The position numbers and the translations under genes are program-made. A stretch of 64,000 nucleotides of DNA, taken from Chromera velia. Its lineage: Eukaryota; Sar; Chromeraceae. Below the pieces are notes generated by a model. That model ran no database searches. It saw nothing but the letters and a program-made list of their open reading frames with translations, and was not told the DNA's origin. The stretch is from assembly GCA_018398765.1 (NCBI GenBank), contig JAHBMJ010002465.1, positions 16,454-80,453 on the forward strand, written 5' to 3'. Below, in pieces: positions 24,701 to 37,934 of the stretch (positions are counted from its first letter, which is position 1; each line of letters opens with the position of its first letter).

Positions 24701-24732
24701 CCGAAGGGTGTGCGACAAGTCTGCAAGTCTGA
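18761..24732 (+). CDS. gamma-synergin-like EH-domain clathrin/AP-1 accessory protein
   Basis: Exons are 18761-18798, 18934-19609, 19793-22851, 23279-23432 and 23923-24732, all in phase, giving 1578 residues. The start MQGQDWGAWQ comes from the small first exon. A Gly/Gln-rich segment leads to an EH domain (about residues 155-230, with SGLPQGFLAAVWEAAD and WDEFVVAMRLI), which binds NPF peptides. A very long Pro/Ala/Gly-rich disordered region follows. It carries many short acidic-Phe motifs (DDDFGFGDF, DDWGDF, SPFGDF, DFGDFMGAG) of the type that bind adaptor ear domains. The C-terminus has CAFCLLP followed by WRGIRVHLVCANVLE, matching the Cys-x2-Cys / His-x3-Cys end of gamma-synergin and its plant relatives. 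The likely role is in AP-1 clathrin trafficking at the trans-Golgi or endosome. Intron 2 is 183 bp, a multiple of three without stops, so retention would keep the frame. Confidence 0.8.
23187..23306 (+). repeat. 34-bp duplication of a splice acceptor and exon start around a hairpin
   Basis: The 34 bases from 23187 (GTGCAGGCTATGGACAGAGG and on to 23220) recur at 23273-23306. The second copy is the working acceptor and start of synergin exon 4. Between them lies an inverted repeat: CATTTATTTTCAT near 23222 and its exact reverse complement ATGAAAATAAATG near 23258. The first copy is therefore a decoy acceptor with a truncated exon start. Confidence 0.85.
23452..23702. repeat. (GGAA)n and (GA)n runs in synergin intron 4
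   Basis: GGAAGGAA arrays at about 23452-23502 and a (GA)n run near 23679-23702 lie between exons 4 and 5 of the synergin-like gene. Here the purine strand is the coding strand. Confidence 0.85.
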
Positions 24733-26183
24733 GCGTAATGTGCTGATAAACCGTTTCTGAGCGCGCAACTGCATGCATTGAAAATTTAATTCGTAATAAT
24801 ATCCTAAAAATTTCGGGTATTAACATATATTGCCATAAAAGTAGGCAAACAGTATAGGCTGTATAGCATAGAATTCGTTAATTGAAACTTAATTCTTAGC
24901 TTGATCTTTATAGTGAAAATCCTATAAAATTCTGGTAATAAATTTGATGATTAAAAATTTTATCCTACCTTATAAATTTTACACCTTCTGTGAATAATCA
25001 ATCCATTGCAATTAAATTGTAACTAATTAATTAATATTTTTTTATGCATACAGGATTATATACAGGATTACAGGATTACATTGTGTTCGGGGCCGGAGCC
25101 CTAGACCTGCGTGCCAGTTATCTGACGTCCGCCTTACACCATATATTCATGCACATTACTCCACACCATCAACGCATACATGCAATGACACATCTCATCA
25201 CGACACATGAATTTCTTGCCTTGCACTTCAAAACCATTGCTACTGCCGGCAAACATGGATGCAGTTGAATTACGGTCCCAGGATAATATTAAGTTATGCT
25301 TGATTTTCTCTGACGAAGTGTGAATGAAAGACAGACTGACAGAAGGCAGGGGTGGAGCGATAGCATGCATCTTCTATTACTTTTATGACTTTATGCCTAC
25401 GTGCAGAGCCTGTCTCTCTTGCTCTTTTCATCTGATAAAGCATACCGATCAGATCTTCTACCTTGGAACGCGGCTTTCTGTTTCTTTTCCCTTTCTCTTC
25501 TTTGTCGTGGACTTCTGCAAGCTGTTTAGCAGTCACATCTTGAAAAGCATCCTTACGTTCTTCAGAACCTCCTCTTTACATCTCTCCCACACTCTTCGTC
25601 TCATCAAGATTCTTTTTATGAGTGTGTTCATATAGTAGTCTGCATGCATGCATATAATGCTAGATATAATGTTTTTTGTTTTTTGTAGTGCAGGCTAGAG
25701 TACAGGGCCTAGATCCATCCATATAGAAGCCATTCAAAGAATTTGAAAAAAAAAAATAATGCTAAAAATATGTTTTCTTTTTTTTTTGTCTTCTTTAAAG
25801 ATCCGTTTAATAGTCCGTTTAAAACTAGCGTTAGTACGAAAGTTTCATTTAAATTTGCCCTTAGAGGTATATTTGATTATTTTTTTAAAAATTAAATTAC
25901 TTTCTTACTAGGTTTTTTAACTCTTAAAAGCCTATACAGCTTTCGATAAGATGAAAAATTCAGAACAACTTTGAATAACGTGCAACAATACTTTGATTCA
26001 ATTCTATTACGCATTTTTTATTTCATTGGTAGACCATCATGATGACTGCTGAATCTCATGACATTTCATCAGAAGCGCTGTCATCATTCTGTCACTCAAC
26101 CAACGCGCCGTGCGCGCGTGTCCAACCGTCGCTCATCGTCGCATGGCCGTTGCCTGCGCGTGCTCGATCGCCAGTATCTCGGC
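24733..26183. other. AT-rich convergent spacer
   Basis: This region lies between the 3' ends of the synergin gene (+) and the kinase gene (-). It holds A/T-rich sequence, a GCATGCATGCAT stretch near 25642-25655 and another TGCATGCAT just past the synergin stop (24771-24779). A 103-codon frame at 25324-25635 (+) is Phe/Leu/Ser-rich and has no support. No gene is seen. Confidence 0.55.
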
Positions 26184-27695
26184 TCACTTCGGCTTTGCCT
26201 TCTCCTTGCTTTTCTTGTCTGCCAACCAACTCCCGAAACCGCTCCACGTGAGAATGAACGGATGTCTCAGCAGCGTGTCGATGGAGGGCCGCTTTTTGAT
26301 ATCTCTCTGTAAGCACATGGCCACAAAATCTCGGAGGGGCTCCGAGAACCTGCAACAGCAACAGCAACAATGGCGTCAGCAGCGAATAAGGCTTTAGACG
26401 ACGAAACGCAGTCGATCTAGTGATGTCTTCTGATGAAAACAAACAGAACCAGGACGGAATCAGAATGGCCGACGTGTAGTACATGAGTGTCACACTGTTA
26501 CCTGGAGGGATGCATCACATTCATGAGCAGGACTGTCACGCACAAAGTCTCCCACACGCGGATCGGCCTCTGTATGCTACGGAACATAGAAGATCCAATA
26601 AAAGAAGCCATCTGTCTAGGCAGAGAAAGTACTTTTTTGAAGGCAATCGGGAGCTTGTGAATGAGGGGAAGAAGTGAACGCAAAATAAAAGAATCGTGCC
26701 GTTGTCTACTTGACGAAGGAAAAGAAGAAAGGCGAGAACATTTGCAACCAAGACCTGTGTCCACAAAATCGATCAGGGCATTTCTTCCTTTCTTGGTGGT
26801 GCTCTGTAGATTCCGGTACGTTGACTCACTGACTGACTGACTTTCCGTTGTCCGGCAGCCTGGGCTCGGGCTTCTTGCAGAGAATGTCGTAGATCATCAC
26901 GGGGCTTGCTGTCGGTGGGACGGGGTGCTTACCCGTCGCCAACTCATAGATCACCATACCGAACGACCAAATGTCGGCATCGGAGGAGTATTCGTCCCCC
27001 ATCACTCGTTCGGGACTCATGTAGACGTGTGTGCCTACATAAGTGTTCAAACTGGAGAGATCGGAAGTCTGTTCAACGAGCTTCAAAAGGCCAAAGTCTG
27101 TCAGCTTGACCTGCCCACTGGTGTTGATCAGAATATTCGCTGGTTTGATGTCACGATGCATGGCCTTTGCTTTCTCCAGAGCCTTCAGGCCCGCAAGAGA
27201 CTGGCGTGCAATTGACGCAAGCAGGGGCTCTGGAAAGTCATAGGGGTCTGTGGTGTTGGACACGAGATCGCGGAGCGTGTCCAGACTTCCGAAATCCATC
27301 AATTCGAGGGCAATGTATATTTGACCCTTGTCGCAGTAGACACCGTGAAAGTCCACCAAATGAGGATTGGGTTTGATCGACAAAAGTCCAGCAAGGTCTT
27401 TCCGGAGCTGGTCTCTCTTCCCCTTCCCCTCCCAATGCACAATCTTGATTGCCAGCTTCTTATCTGATTCTCGAAGCTTTCCGTGCACGACAACGCCACC
27501 TGCACCGGACCCGATTCTCTTTTCTGGGAACACCTCGATCACGGGTGCTTTTGCGAAGGACTTGATGGTGAAGCCTGAGGTCTTGTCGAGGATTGATCCG
27601 TCTGGTGCCATAGAAAAGGAAGTTTCGTTCTCATCATCCTCCTCTTCCCCCAACACAAGCATCGGACCCAAACCCAAGCCACCTGGCTTTGACAT
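26184..27695 (-). CDS. MAP kinase kinase-like (STE7-type) protein kinase
   Basis: Exons are 27695-26842 and 26349-26184, joined in phase 2, giving 339 residues. A short acidic N-terminus precedes a complete kinase domain: glycine loop GSGAGGVV, LAIKIV with the ATP lysine, HRDIKPANI catalytic loop, DFG, then VGTHVYMSPERVMG and DIWSFGMVIYELATG. Exon 2 supplies FVAMCLQRDIKKRPS and LLRHPFI. The GTxxYMSPER stretch and the spacing of Ser/Thr before it (QTSDLSSLNT) fit MAPKK-type activation loops. The substrate would be a MAPK, but this is not shown. The C-terminus is Lys-rich (DKKSKEKAKPK). No docking or targeting signal is evident. STE20/STE11-type kinases are a weaker alternative. Confidence 0.85.
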
Positions 27696-28291
27696 TACGG
27701 CAAAGCTTGTCTTGCCTTGGAAAGTCTCGAAGAGTGGAAAAGCGAAAAAACTGGATATGTATGTATAGGATGCTGCTGAGGTTCACAATGAGTCTTCAAT
27801 TCAGAAGATGGAAGGAGGTGAGACGAACTGTTCGAGACTGAACACAAAACCCCTCTTTGGATCCAAGCTACTACTATGAGAGGAGCAAGTTCCGATCACT
27901 GCACGCGATCGATCGACGTCTTTTGATTCACTCAAGTTTGGATTGGGATTTTTCTGATGTACGTAGACGGCTGGCCGCAGGGTCGCGATCGCGGTTTGGG
28001 TCGACCGAAGTTTTGTCAGTTCACGCGCGAAGCCGCGCGCGCGCTTCGCGAGCGCGCGCTTCGCGCGCGCGCAGCTGGTCTGCATGCATGCAACTCTTCT
28101 TACCTTCCTTCATTCTTCGCCGTTGGGAGGAAAGCTCAAACTTCCTTTCCGGCCATGAAGGGGCTTGCACCGCAGTGAATTCAGCCAAAGGAAGGAAAGC
28201 AAAGCAGCAAAAACGTTGTGGACTCGCACAAAGCTGGCAAGACTCTGCGAGAAGAAGTTATTCAATCTGCCTGACACTGAGTCCTGCGTGA
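27696..28291. promoter_or_regulatory. divergent promoter with CG palindrome and TGCATGCATGCA
   Basis: This spacer separates the kinase (-) from the module gene (+). At about 28024-28074 it has a dense palindromic run of GCGCGCTTCGCG-like units, directly followed by CTGCATGCATGCAAC (28079-28093). Both are strongly self-complementary and distinct from the surrounding composition. Confidence 0.45.
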
Positions 28292-31200
28292 ATGTGGGCT
28301 GGGTGTCCTTCCTACCCTTACCCTTCCTCCGCTGGGAGGGAGATGGGTCGCGTCCTTTCAGACTTGAAGGAATCCTTTGAAAGACTTCGTCAAGAAGCGA
28401 ATTCGGGTCTTGAGGAGCTGAGAAGTCGAAGAGGTGTGCTACCTGCGAGACCGAGTTCCCCTCTGGCAACTTTTGGGAATTTGCCCCCGTCCGGGTACCC
28501 CCGTCTATCCGGGGCAGCACTTGACCAAGACCGGGGTCTTTGTGATCCAATTTATCCACGTCAATGCGATCAACAGAAAGAGGATGACGAGGCTCTGGCA
28601 TGTCTCACGGAGGGTCTTCGTCTCTGTCGTCAAGGAACTTTAATGGCCATGCGAAGCCGAAAACGGTCCCCTTCTCCCTTTCATCCGCATGCAGGAGGAG
28701 AACAAATCATCAAGGGGATACCAGACGGATCTAGTCCCTTTCATGAAGAGAGAATAGCCAATGCAAGCGAATTGACAGGAATTCTCGGAGGGACACCTTA
28801 CCGTGTCCAGTCACCCTCTCCCAAAAGCGCATGGAACCAGAACGGGGGCCTGCACCTGCCCCCAGAACAAAAGGAGCACCTGCAGTTACCCCAGAGAACC
28901 CCCCCCTCTGCCTTCATGCAGCAGGCCACAGGAGAGACACGCCCTCAGGAAGCCGTGGAGGGTCCCTCCTTTGACGTGTCCGTCCGCCTGCCGGCTTACC
29001 GACTGCATGCACGCGGAGACGCTCCCCAAGAGCCCGCCTCTGCCCGCAGAGCTTCAGAGCGTCTGCACAGGACAGGACAGGTCGGGGACGAGGGACCGCA
29101 ACTTCGGGTCCAGGTGCGAAGCCACGGGGGCGGGGGTCAGACTTTCACTACTTCCCCTCAAATGCAGTCGTCGATTGCGTTGAACGAGGGCTCCCCAATG
29201 GGACTGCACATCAATCACCTGGACTCCCCCCCCCAGATTCGCGTGCAGTCTCTGCCCCGAGAGGCCCCTCACTCGACTGCGGGTCATGTGCTCTACAGAG
29301 AGAGGGAGACGGCCTCCCCTTCCCGTTCTCATTCTCCATCTCCGTCTCCTTCCCCCCGTTTTGAAGGAACGCGCGCGTTTCCAGAGAGAAGAGATGACAG
29401 AATGCACAGAACCCGTTGTCTGTCCACACACTCTCCTTCTCCTTCTCCGGCCTTCAACATAACCACCACACCCACCCGCACCCGCCCACCCCTGTCTGTC
29501 CCGAAGAGCAGGGGCGTGCCCTGTCCGATGGTGCCTCTTCTAGATGCTGACCGAGCTAATGCAGCCCTGTGTGTACATACTCAACCAGAACCCCCCCCAA
29601 GGCCCGGATCCCCCGCCAGAGACTCCCCTGACGTCGGGACAGGGGCCCCGGAGGGACTCAGACAGAAGGGGGGGAGAAGTAGGGTTTCGCCTTCCCCCCA
29701 TGGAAGAAGGGACTATACGCCTCTGTCTGAACAGACACGGGCTGGAAGCATATTTGGACAAACAATCGCAACACATGCTGGAAGCATCTTCGGAGGGCTG
29801 CCCCCCCCCGTTGCTGACGAAGGCTTTTTAGGATTTTTAGCCACAAAAGGCACTTTTCCTTTACGCATTTCTCAGGAGTCTCCGGTGGAGGCTGCAGCCC
29901 GTCTGCAGGCCACCTCTCTCCTTCATTCCCCCGCCGAACAAACCGCTGCTGTAAAAAAGGGATCCCACGCACCACAAGACGCCTCCTCACCTTCCGGCCA
30001 GACAACCACAGTGCCCCCTGTCCCCCACGCACTGGAAGAAGACAGGTCGCCTGCACCCTTCAAGACAAGGACCTCACTGGCCACTACCTTCACCATGTCT
30101 CCGGCAGCATTCCCGAAGTTTTCAGCTTCAGGCACTCAACCCCAGGAGGTGACCTCTGGGGTTCCTGAGGGGGCCCTCAGTCGATTGGGGGACGCCAAAG
30201 CAGCTTCACAGTCACTGGGACAGGAGGGGAGTAAAGAGGCTGCCGAGACCCCAGTAGCAGGTGTCGACCCACAAAGGTGAGTGACTTGGTTGGTAGGGGA
30301 TGACTTGAATGCAACACTCACTTGCAGTTTGCGGAAACAAGGCGTGTCCGCAAATCCCTTTCAAAGACTCCATCCCCCAATTTGAACTGGTTCTGGACTT
30401 TTCTTCAGTCCCGATGCTCTTGTCGTCTGCCTTTTGTTGTCAATCGATCAACTTTCTTCCAGTCTCCCTTCTATTCCTTCTAGTCCTCCTACTCTCATAC
30501 TCTTTGGACTAAAGCTAGAAATGAAGAGGGCGGAACGTCAAAATCGAAAGAAAATGTGAAAATGAGTGATCATGATTCACCTTAGCCATACACAACACAA
30601 CCTGTATAATAAACAAATTGTTCATGCCTCACTTCTCTGCAGTGTAACTCCCCTTGCCATCGGAAAAGAAAAAGCAGCTTTTCCCAGCGGCGTCTGCGAA
30701 GCATCAGCCGCAGCAGTCTTGCAGGAAGAAATCCTTCCGGGTGAAGAAAAGAAACAAAACCAAAAGGCAGAAATCACTGCAGAGGCAGACGGTGCAGCTG
30801 CGATTGCCCTCCTTCAGGATCTTCTGCTTGCGGCCTCCAAGGGGGACCCTGAAGAGGCAGCACTCCTGTCGGCCCTCTCGAGAAGCCTCAAGGAAACGCA
30901 CAACGCCCTCAGACAAATCTCCGGAGGGCCCCGGAATGGACTGGCAGGTCCACCCACACGGTCACTCAGATACGAGCCTTCAATTTGTGCACCTATTTCT
31001 CTCTCTACTGAATTCCCTCCCTCCCTTCGTCGAACTCCACGTACGCAACCTTTCCTTCAACAACATCCAACCAGTTTGCAACCTGTTGTTGTTCAAAGCA
31101 AGAGTGCATATTCAGACATTTTCATGAAAAAGTCTACTGTCTTGAAAGTCCCGCTTGTCCTTCCTCTCATTCTTTTCTTGCAGTCCTGCAAAAGAAAACG

Positions 31201-34200
31201 ATGGAACCTCAAAGAACGAGGAGCTCCACGTAGACAAGAACGTAAAGGGCTCTGAGGTGAAAGAGACGCCAGAAAAGAAGACCCAGGAGAATCCGAAGGC
31301 AGCAGAAGAAGAAAGAGAAGCAGAAGTTCCACAACAACAAAAGAGTGGGAGCAGAAGAAGCAGTGCCGCATCGGCTGCTGCCCTGGTGGTGGCGGCTCTG
31401 CGTGTGGCCAGAGCTTTGGAGAATGAAGACGAAGTTTTCTCAGAGTCCGTCTCTCTCTTTTGCGTTCATATTCTTTTGGCATACGCCAATTCAAAAAGGT
31501 GTCCAGTTCCTTCAAGTGGCGTCGACAGTTCACAGGGGCATGATCAATGATCTGTGCCTGCATGTGTATTGCTAAGCGGCCGAGACATTCCATTTGCTTT
31601 TCAGGTGCATAAGAAACGATCCAATTACGAAGTTTATCTCCTTTTCCTGTGTCACGAACATTCTCTTTTGAGCTCGTCTTTTCATAATTCCGCTTGTGTT
31701 CTCTTTTCTGTGAGCTGTGCAGCTCACCACCCCCTGCCCCCACTCCACCACCTGTCCAATCTGCACCGCCACAAGCCTCCCAAGCTCCTCCAGAAGCACA
31801 GGCAGAAGGGACTGTTCAAAAGGAGCAGCCTCCCATAAAAGAGCCAGACACAGGAGACAGAAGAGAAAAACCAACAGGACCGTCTCCCCCCGCTGCCCGC
31901 AGAACCCTCACACCTCCCGAGAGAGAGAAGGAGAAAGAGGGCCAACACTCTTTTGAAGCCTTTGGAAGCAGACGAAGTTCTGTGGCGAGTGCGGCTGTTG
32001 GGGTCTTCCAGTCGATGCTCTCACAGATCAGGAGAAGCAGCCAGCCGTCTCAAGCGTGGAGCTCTTCCAGGTGAGTGTTTCCTTCCCTCCCATCTCATTC
32101 TGGCTGTTTTCGCCGTGTGTCCTCTGCCATGCACGGATTACTCTCTAGCATCTGATCTGCTAGATTTCTTGCGATCCCCTCCGTACCGCTGGAAAGCTCT
32201 TCTTGTTTTCCTTTTTTTCCATCTTTTGATATTCTGCTGCGCTCCCACCCCTGTATCTCACCTCATGCAGTGGTTCGAATTCTGGCCCCACAGGCTCCTC
32301 AGAGGCCCAGCGGAGGAGCAGCCTGAGAGGCGCCTCCAAGGAGGACTCCCCCCTCCCTCCCATGCAAACCTCCACCAGACCCCCCCAGGTTCCCCCAATC
32401 CAAATGATCCCATTAGACGAGGAACGGGATTTTGTCCAAACCGGGGGGGCGGATGCGACAGACTCCCTCCAGGAAGCCCCCGTTTCCCCCCATGCAGCTG
32501 CTGTGAATGCACCAGCGCCACCTCAAGACGCTGTAGAGGCCGAGGAAAGCAGGCGCCCCTCAGTTGCGAGTCATGCACGGTTCCAGACGATGCTCTCACA
32601 GGTGCGGAGGAGCAGCCAGGCGTCGCAAGCGTGGACTGTCAGGTCAGCAGGAATTGAGAAGAAATCGGGGAAGTGAATGCCCTCCTCAATCAATGTGCCC
32701 CCATGGCTTCTTTCAAGCAAGCGGTGTGCATCATGACAGAGTACTCTTACTGCACCTTTCCCGAAGTGAAACGATCGGGACCTCAGTCTTTTGAAGTGTG
32801 CTCGAAATTTTTGTCTTTTTCTGCGTCCTTCATTTAGCGATACTAATGCTAAAACCTTGCGTGAAAATGAAGATTCTCGCACCGCTTCTTTTTTCCCTCT
32901 TCCCTGCAGCGACGACGGCACTGCCACAAAAGGCCAGCAACAGGACCCCAATCCTCTTCCTGCCAGCTTCATGCCTACAACCGCTGTGCCTCCCCAAGAG
33001 ACGAGAGACGATGAACCTTCGATGCTCCGGGCAGGGGAGGGGGCAGCCAGCAGACGCACCTCTGTCGCGAGTGGTGCGAGGTTTCAGGCGATGCTTTCTC
33101 AAGTGCGGAGAAGCAGCCAGGCCTCTCAGGCATGGACCGTCAGGTCAGATAGAAGGCAGCAGGCAGGCAGGCAGGCAGGCAGGCTGGCAGGCAGGCAAGC
33201 AGGAATGCACCGTGTCAAAAAGGCTTTGAGCCTCCCCACCTGTTTGTGTCTCTGAGAGGTTTCTTTGACTTTTCCTACAGCATCGAGACATTGAAACCAC
33301 CCATTCGAGCCCCCTTTTTCATTATTTTGCAGTGAGGCAGGGACTGCACATCCCTTGCCACAAGAAGACGATCTTCAGGCTCGACTTGCAGCCACAGCCA
33401 CAACAGCAGAAGCAGCAGCACGCCCCCTTCCACCAGCACCCACAACGCCTGCAGAACCACAAAACACAAGTGAGGCCGAGGGAAGCAGGCGCCCCTCAGT
33501 TGCGAGCGCTGCCCGATTCCAGACGATGCTCTCACAGGTTCGGAGGAGCAGCCAGGCGTCGCAAGCGTGGACTGTTAGGTCAGTTGTAAGCGACAGTCAA
33601 TTCTGTGAACAAACGCCGTTCAGTCAATCCCACATAAATGAATGACAAAACAGCATGCAGTCAATCAGAGGATCCAAAACCCCAAAGAGATCATTAGGAG
33701 CAGTTTCACGGGAGAAGGAACGCGCAGGACAAATCTTCGAGAAGGGATTTGAATTCTGCATTGAAGTTCACCAGGCTGCGTCGACAATTTCTCTCCCCTT
33801 TCAGACCCCTGAAGAGTCTCTTGAAGTTTCTCTCTCTTTTTCTTTCTTTCTTTCTCTGCAGTGATATTCCAACGGGACCGCCAGAGGAAGCACGTAACAC
33901 GACGACAGAAGCTCTTCCACAGCATCTGGAAGAACTGGGAAGGCGCACATCTCCTTCAGGGTCTGATGACGACAATGTAGAGGTTTTACATCTTCAAAGC
34001 CACACCCAAAAAACCCCGGAGGTGAGGGGAGTCCAGCAACCACTCAACACAGACAACAGCGAGACAGGAAGAGAAAGGCCGCAAACAAGAGAGACGGACC
34101 CTGTGAGGACAGGAGAGAGACAGCAGACGGTTCCAGAGGGAGAAGCAGCAGGAGTTGGACCAGCACACGAGGCAGCACAAAGCAGAAGGAGCTCTTATGC

Positions 34201-37200
34201 CGGGAGCGCCATCCAGCTTCAATCGATGCTTTCACAAGTGCGGAGGAGCAGTCAGGTCCCCCAGGCGTGGACCGTCAGGTCAGACCGGAAACAAACGGAC
34301 AAGCCAAAATGACACGTGGACATATTTCGACGTCTTTCTGCCTCCATGTAGCTTTGTTGAGTGTGCGTGTGTAGTGTTTCGATTAGATCTTTTACGATCG
34401 ACCCTCCACACCCCAACTATTCATCTTTCAATTCTCTTTTCTGCCATTGGATTGATCCATCACTTGTGTGTGTGCAGCGACAGAGGAGACGAGCCCCCGA
34501 GGCGCACGGAGGCAGAGCCCAGAGGAGACCCAGTCGAAGGAGTGGAGGAAGGCACGTTCCCTTCTGCCGTGCCCACAGGGGACACCGCAGCTCTCGGAGA
34601 ATCGACCCTCCGGGATTCCACAGAAGAAGCGCACAAACAGACAGCAGGGCCTGCAGAGGTCCCCCCCCTTCCCCATGAAGCTGAAAGAGAAGCTGCAGCA
34701 GAACCAGCATCCTCAGCAGCAGGGCCCGCATCTCCACTTCCATCTGGACATACGCCTGCACCAGCACCCCCACAAAACGCAAATGAGGCCGAGGGGGGAA
34801 GCAGGCGCCCCTCAGTTGCGAGCGCTGCCCGATTCCAGACGATGCTCTCACAGGTGCGGAGGAGCAGTCAGGCGTCGCAAGCGTGGACTGTCAGGTCAGT
34901 GGGAAGGGGGGCAGAGGGCAATTTCTCTCATGCGTTTGTTGTCCTTCCGGGATCTTTCTCTCAATGAACGTCTTCCGTCGTTGGGCACGTTGAATAACCA
35001 TGGCACTTTTCTCTTCCACAGCGTTGTGATTGAGGCCTTCAATACCGTCTCAGACAGCGATGCAAAACGTGCATGACAATTTATGTTCCGCTGGTCTCAA
35101 TGTTGCTTTGAGTGCAGTGAAGCCCCCTCGCCAGAGCACCCAAAAGGGCCCGCACCGCAGGTTTTCGGATGGGAAGGGAAAAGGGACTTGAATGAGCAAC
35201 CAGAGCCGCCTGCGTCTTCAAGTGCCCCCCCTCCTGTTGCCCCCCCCACCCACGACAATTCCCCCCCTCGTTCCACAGGAGGGGGAGAGGAGGAGCCAGA
35301 GCGCGATCTGCCCTCGCAAGTGGAGCCGAGCGTGCCTGCAGATTCCCGCCTGGGAGAAGGAAGGGACGGCAGTCCCCCAGAGAGGCAGTCAGTTGATGCA
35401 CAGGGGGCAGACCATCAGAGTCCATGGTCATCATCTGTCTCCGATGGGTCGTCTGCCATTCTCCACTCCGCCCTCGCAACCGTCTCCAGAGCCATGAGCG
35501 CCGCCACGGAAGCTCTGGAGATCCGAAGATCACCAAGAAGCGACAGTTCACAGGAGTCTTCTAAAGGAAAGGAGAGACAGCAGGAGTCCAGAGACTCTGC
35601 AGGCTCAAACAGCAGAGGAGAAGTTCATCAGCCTCTCAGCAGGCCGACAGAACTGGAGGGAGAAGGGAAGTTGAACAGCCAGAAAAGGTCAGTCGGGGAA
35701 AGTTGCAATGAGATGGGATTTTCAGAGAGGTCATGTCAGCCAGGGTTGACACAATCTGGTTGGCGGTAGTCTACTTTTTTCTCTAACAAGGAAGCGCCTC
35801 TCGACTACTCTTTGTCTCTTCGGGGGTTGCCTCAATGTCCACCTGCTGTATACCTCTTACGCATGTGCATATGCGATTTTTCCCGCTCTGTTTTCTATCT
35901 TTGGACAAAACCTCGTCTTCTTCTCCTTTTGTCTGCGTAGTCATAATACCCTCTTCCCTTCCCTGCACCTCCTTTTGTTCCTTCTCTCTCAGCCAACCGT
36001 CGGCCCTTCCAGAACCTTCCAAAGACGAGAATCCTTCTGCGCCCGTCCCAGCCACCGTCCAGCCATTCCCTCAAGCAGTCAGCCCCAAGAGGGCCCCACA
36101 CAGCCGTGACAACATCGAGAGCTCACAGGCGGGGGAAAGGAGAGGCTCGAATGGGTCAATCTCTTCAAAGCTCTCTGCGGCAGCGGCTGCTGCACGAATA
36201 CGACGAGCCTCCAGGAACAGGTTGGTAGTGGCATAAGTCGATCAGTCGACATGTTCACCTTTGCATTCTGGACTCTGTGTCTACCTGCCTCCCTGTGCAG
36301 TTTTGGGACTGAGAAAAAAGTTTTCATCTTAATTCGACCTGACACTTGAGAGCGATCGATCTTCTTGAATTTTGCCTGTCAGCAAATATCGGGTTGGATT
36401 CTGACAACGACTCGAAGTGCTTCCAAGAATACATTGTCCTTTCTTTCCCTTTCCTTTCCTTCCTGTCTGCAGCTTGGAGGGTCAAGGTGTCACGGACCTG
36501 TCTGGAGGCTCTGGACATGCAGTACCAGACAGGACGGAGCTTTCTGAACTTGAGCGATCGGCCAAGGGGGCTGTGGCACAAATCCTCGTGAATGCGCAAA
36601 CAAATGTAGAAGCTGGGGGGGGGCAGAAGTCAGCTGTTGAAATGGGGGGGGGGCAGACCTCAGGGCAGGTTTCGATTGCAGCAGACGGAGGGGCGGCAAC
36701 AATCTCGTCAGAGGCAGTCGAAAGGTCGGTCTGGTTTTTTGTTGCCTACCTCTACTTCTGTCCCTCTATGTGCGTGGATTGATGTGTCTCTCTGTGTGTA
36801 CGTGTTTTTCTGTCAATTCTTCTGCGGGATCCTAGCTCTTTCTTTGTCTTTGTCTTTGTCTTTGTCCTTGTCTGCCTGTCTGCGTCTTCTTCATTTCCTC
36901 TTTTTCTTCCTTCCTTCCTTCCTTCCTCCCTTCCTTCCTTCCTTCCTTCCTATATTCCTTCCTTCCATGTCTGCGTCTTCTTCTTCATTTCCTCTTTTCC
37001 TTCCTTCCTTCCTTCCTTCCTTCCTATATTCCTTCCTTCCATGTCTGCGTCTTCTTCTTCATTTCCTCTTTTCCTTCCTCCCTTCCTTTCTTCCTTCCTT
37101 CCTTCCTTCCTTCCTTCCCATGTCTGCGTCGTCTTCATTTCATCTTTTCCTTCCTTCCTTCCTTCCTTCCTTCCTTCCTTCCATGTCTGCGTCTTCTTCT

Positions 37201-37850
37201 TCATTTCCTCTTTTCCTTCCTCCCTCCCTTCCTTCCTTCCTTCCTTCCTTCCATGTCTGCGTCTTCTTCATTTCCTCTTTTCCTTCCTTCCTTCCTTCCT
37301 TCCTTCCTATATTCCTTCCTTCCATGTCTGCGTCTTCTTCATTTCCTCTCTTCCTTCCTTCCATGTCAAAAGAAGTCCTCTGTACAAAGCCCGCCTCTTC
37401 TCATCCATGCATCTGTCTCACGTGCGTTCCTTCACGCTCGCGCTGACAATGCAGAAAGGCCGCCCAAGGCCCAGAACACCATCCCGAACCTAGGCAAGAG
37501 GCTGAGAGCAGACCTGGGCCCTCTGAAAGTCCAGCAAGCAAACAAAGTCACGAGGAGGAGGAAGAGGAAAACAGCGTCTGGAAGAGGAGCCCTCTCGTTA
37601 GAGGCCCCTCGAAGAGTTCGTTTGTCAACAGCAACGGCGGGTCTCTCAACGACATCGGGGGAGTCCTCGCAGCTGCAAGAAGCGCCTCGTGGTCATCTGG
37701 AAGCCATCGGTGGGTAAACAGCAACAAGAACAATGACTAGTTCCTGGCCTCTTTGTATTTCATGCTTGGGCGCTCTTTCTGCTCCTCACAACAGTTGTGC
37801 AGTCAAAAAGGACCGTCTGACCTGGGAATTCACGATTTGACATTTGCTTG

Positions 37851-37934
<84 letters not shown>

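Noticed and set aside
35022-35076. Possible extra exon of the module gene after TTCCACAG
   Set aside because: It runs into a stop and offers no phase-2 donor, while the next acceptor at 35117 fits exactly.
36637-37717. Large Ser/Phe/Leu and Lys/Glu frames
   Set aside because: They are translations of the intronic TTCC minisatellite; the neighbouring exons splice around it in phase.
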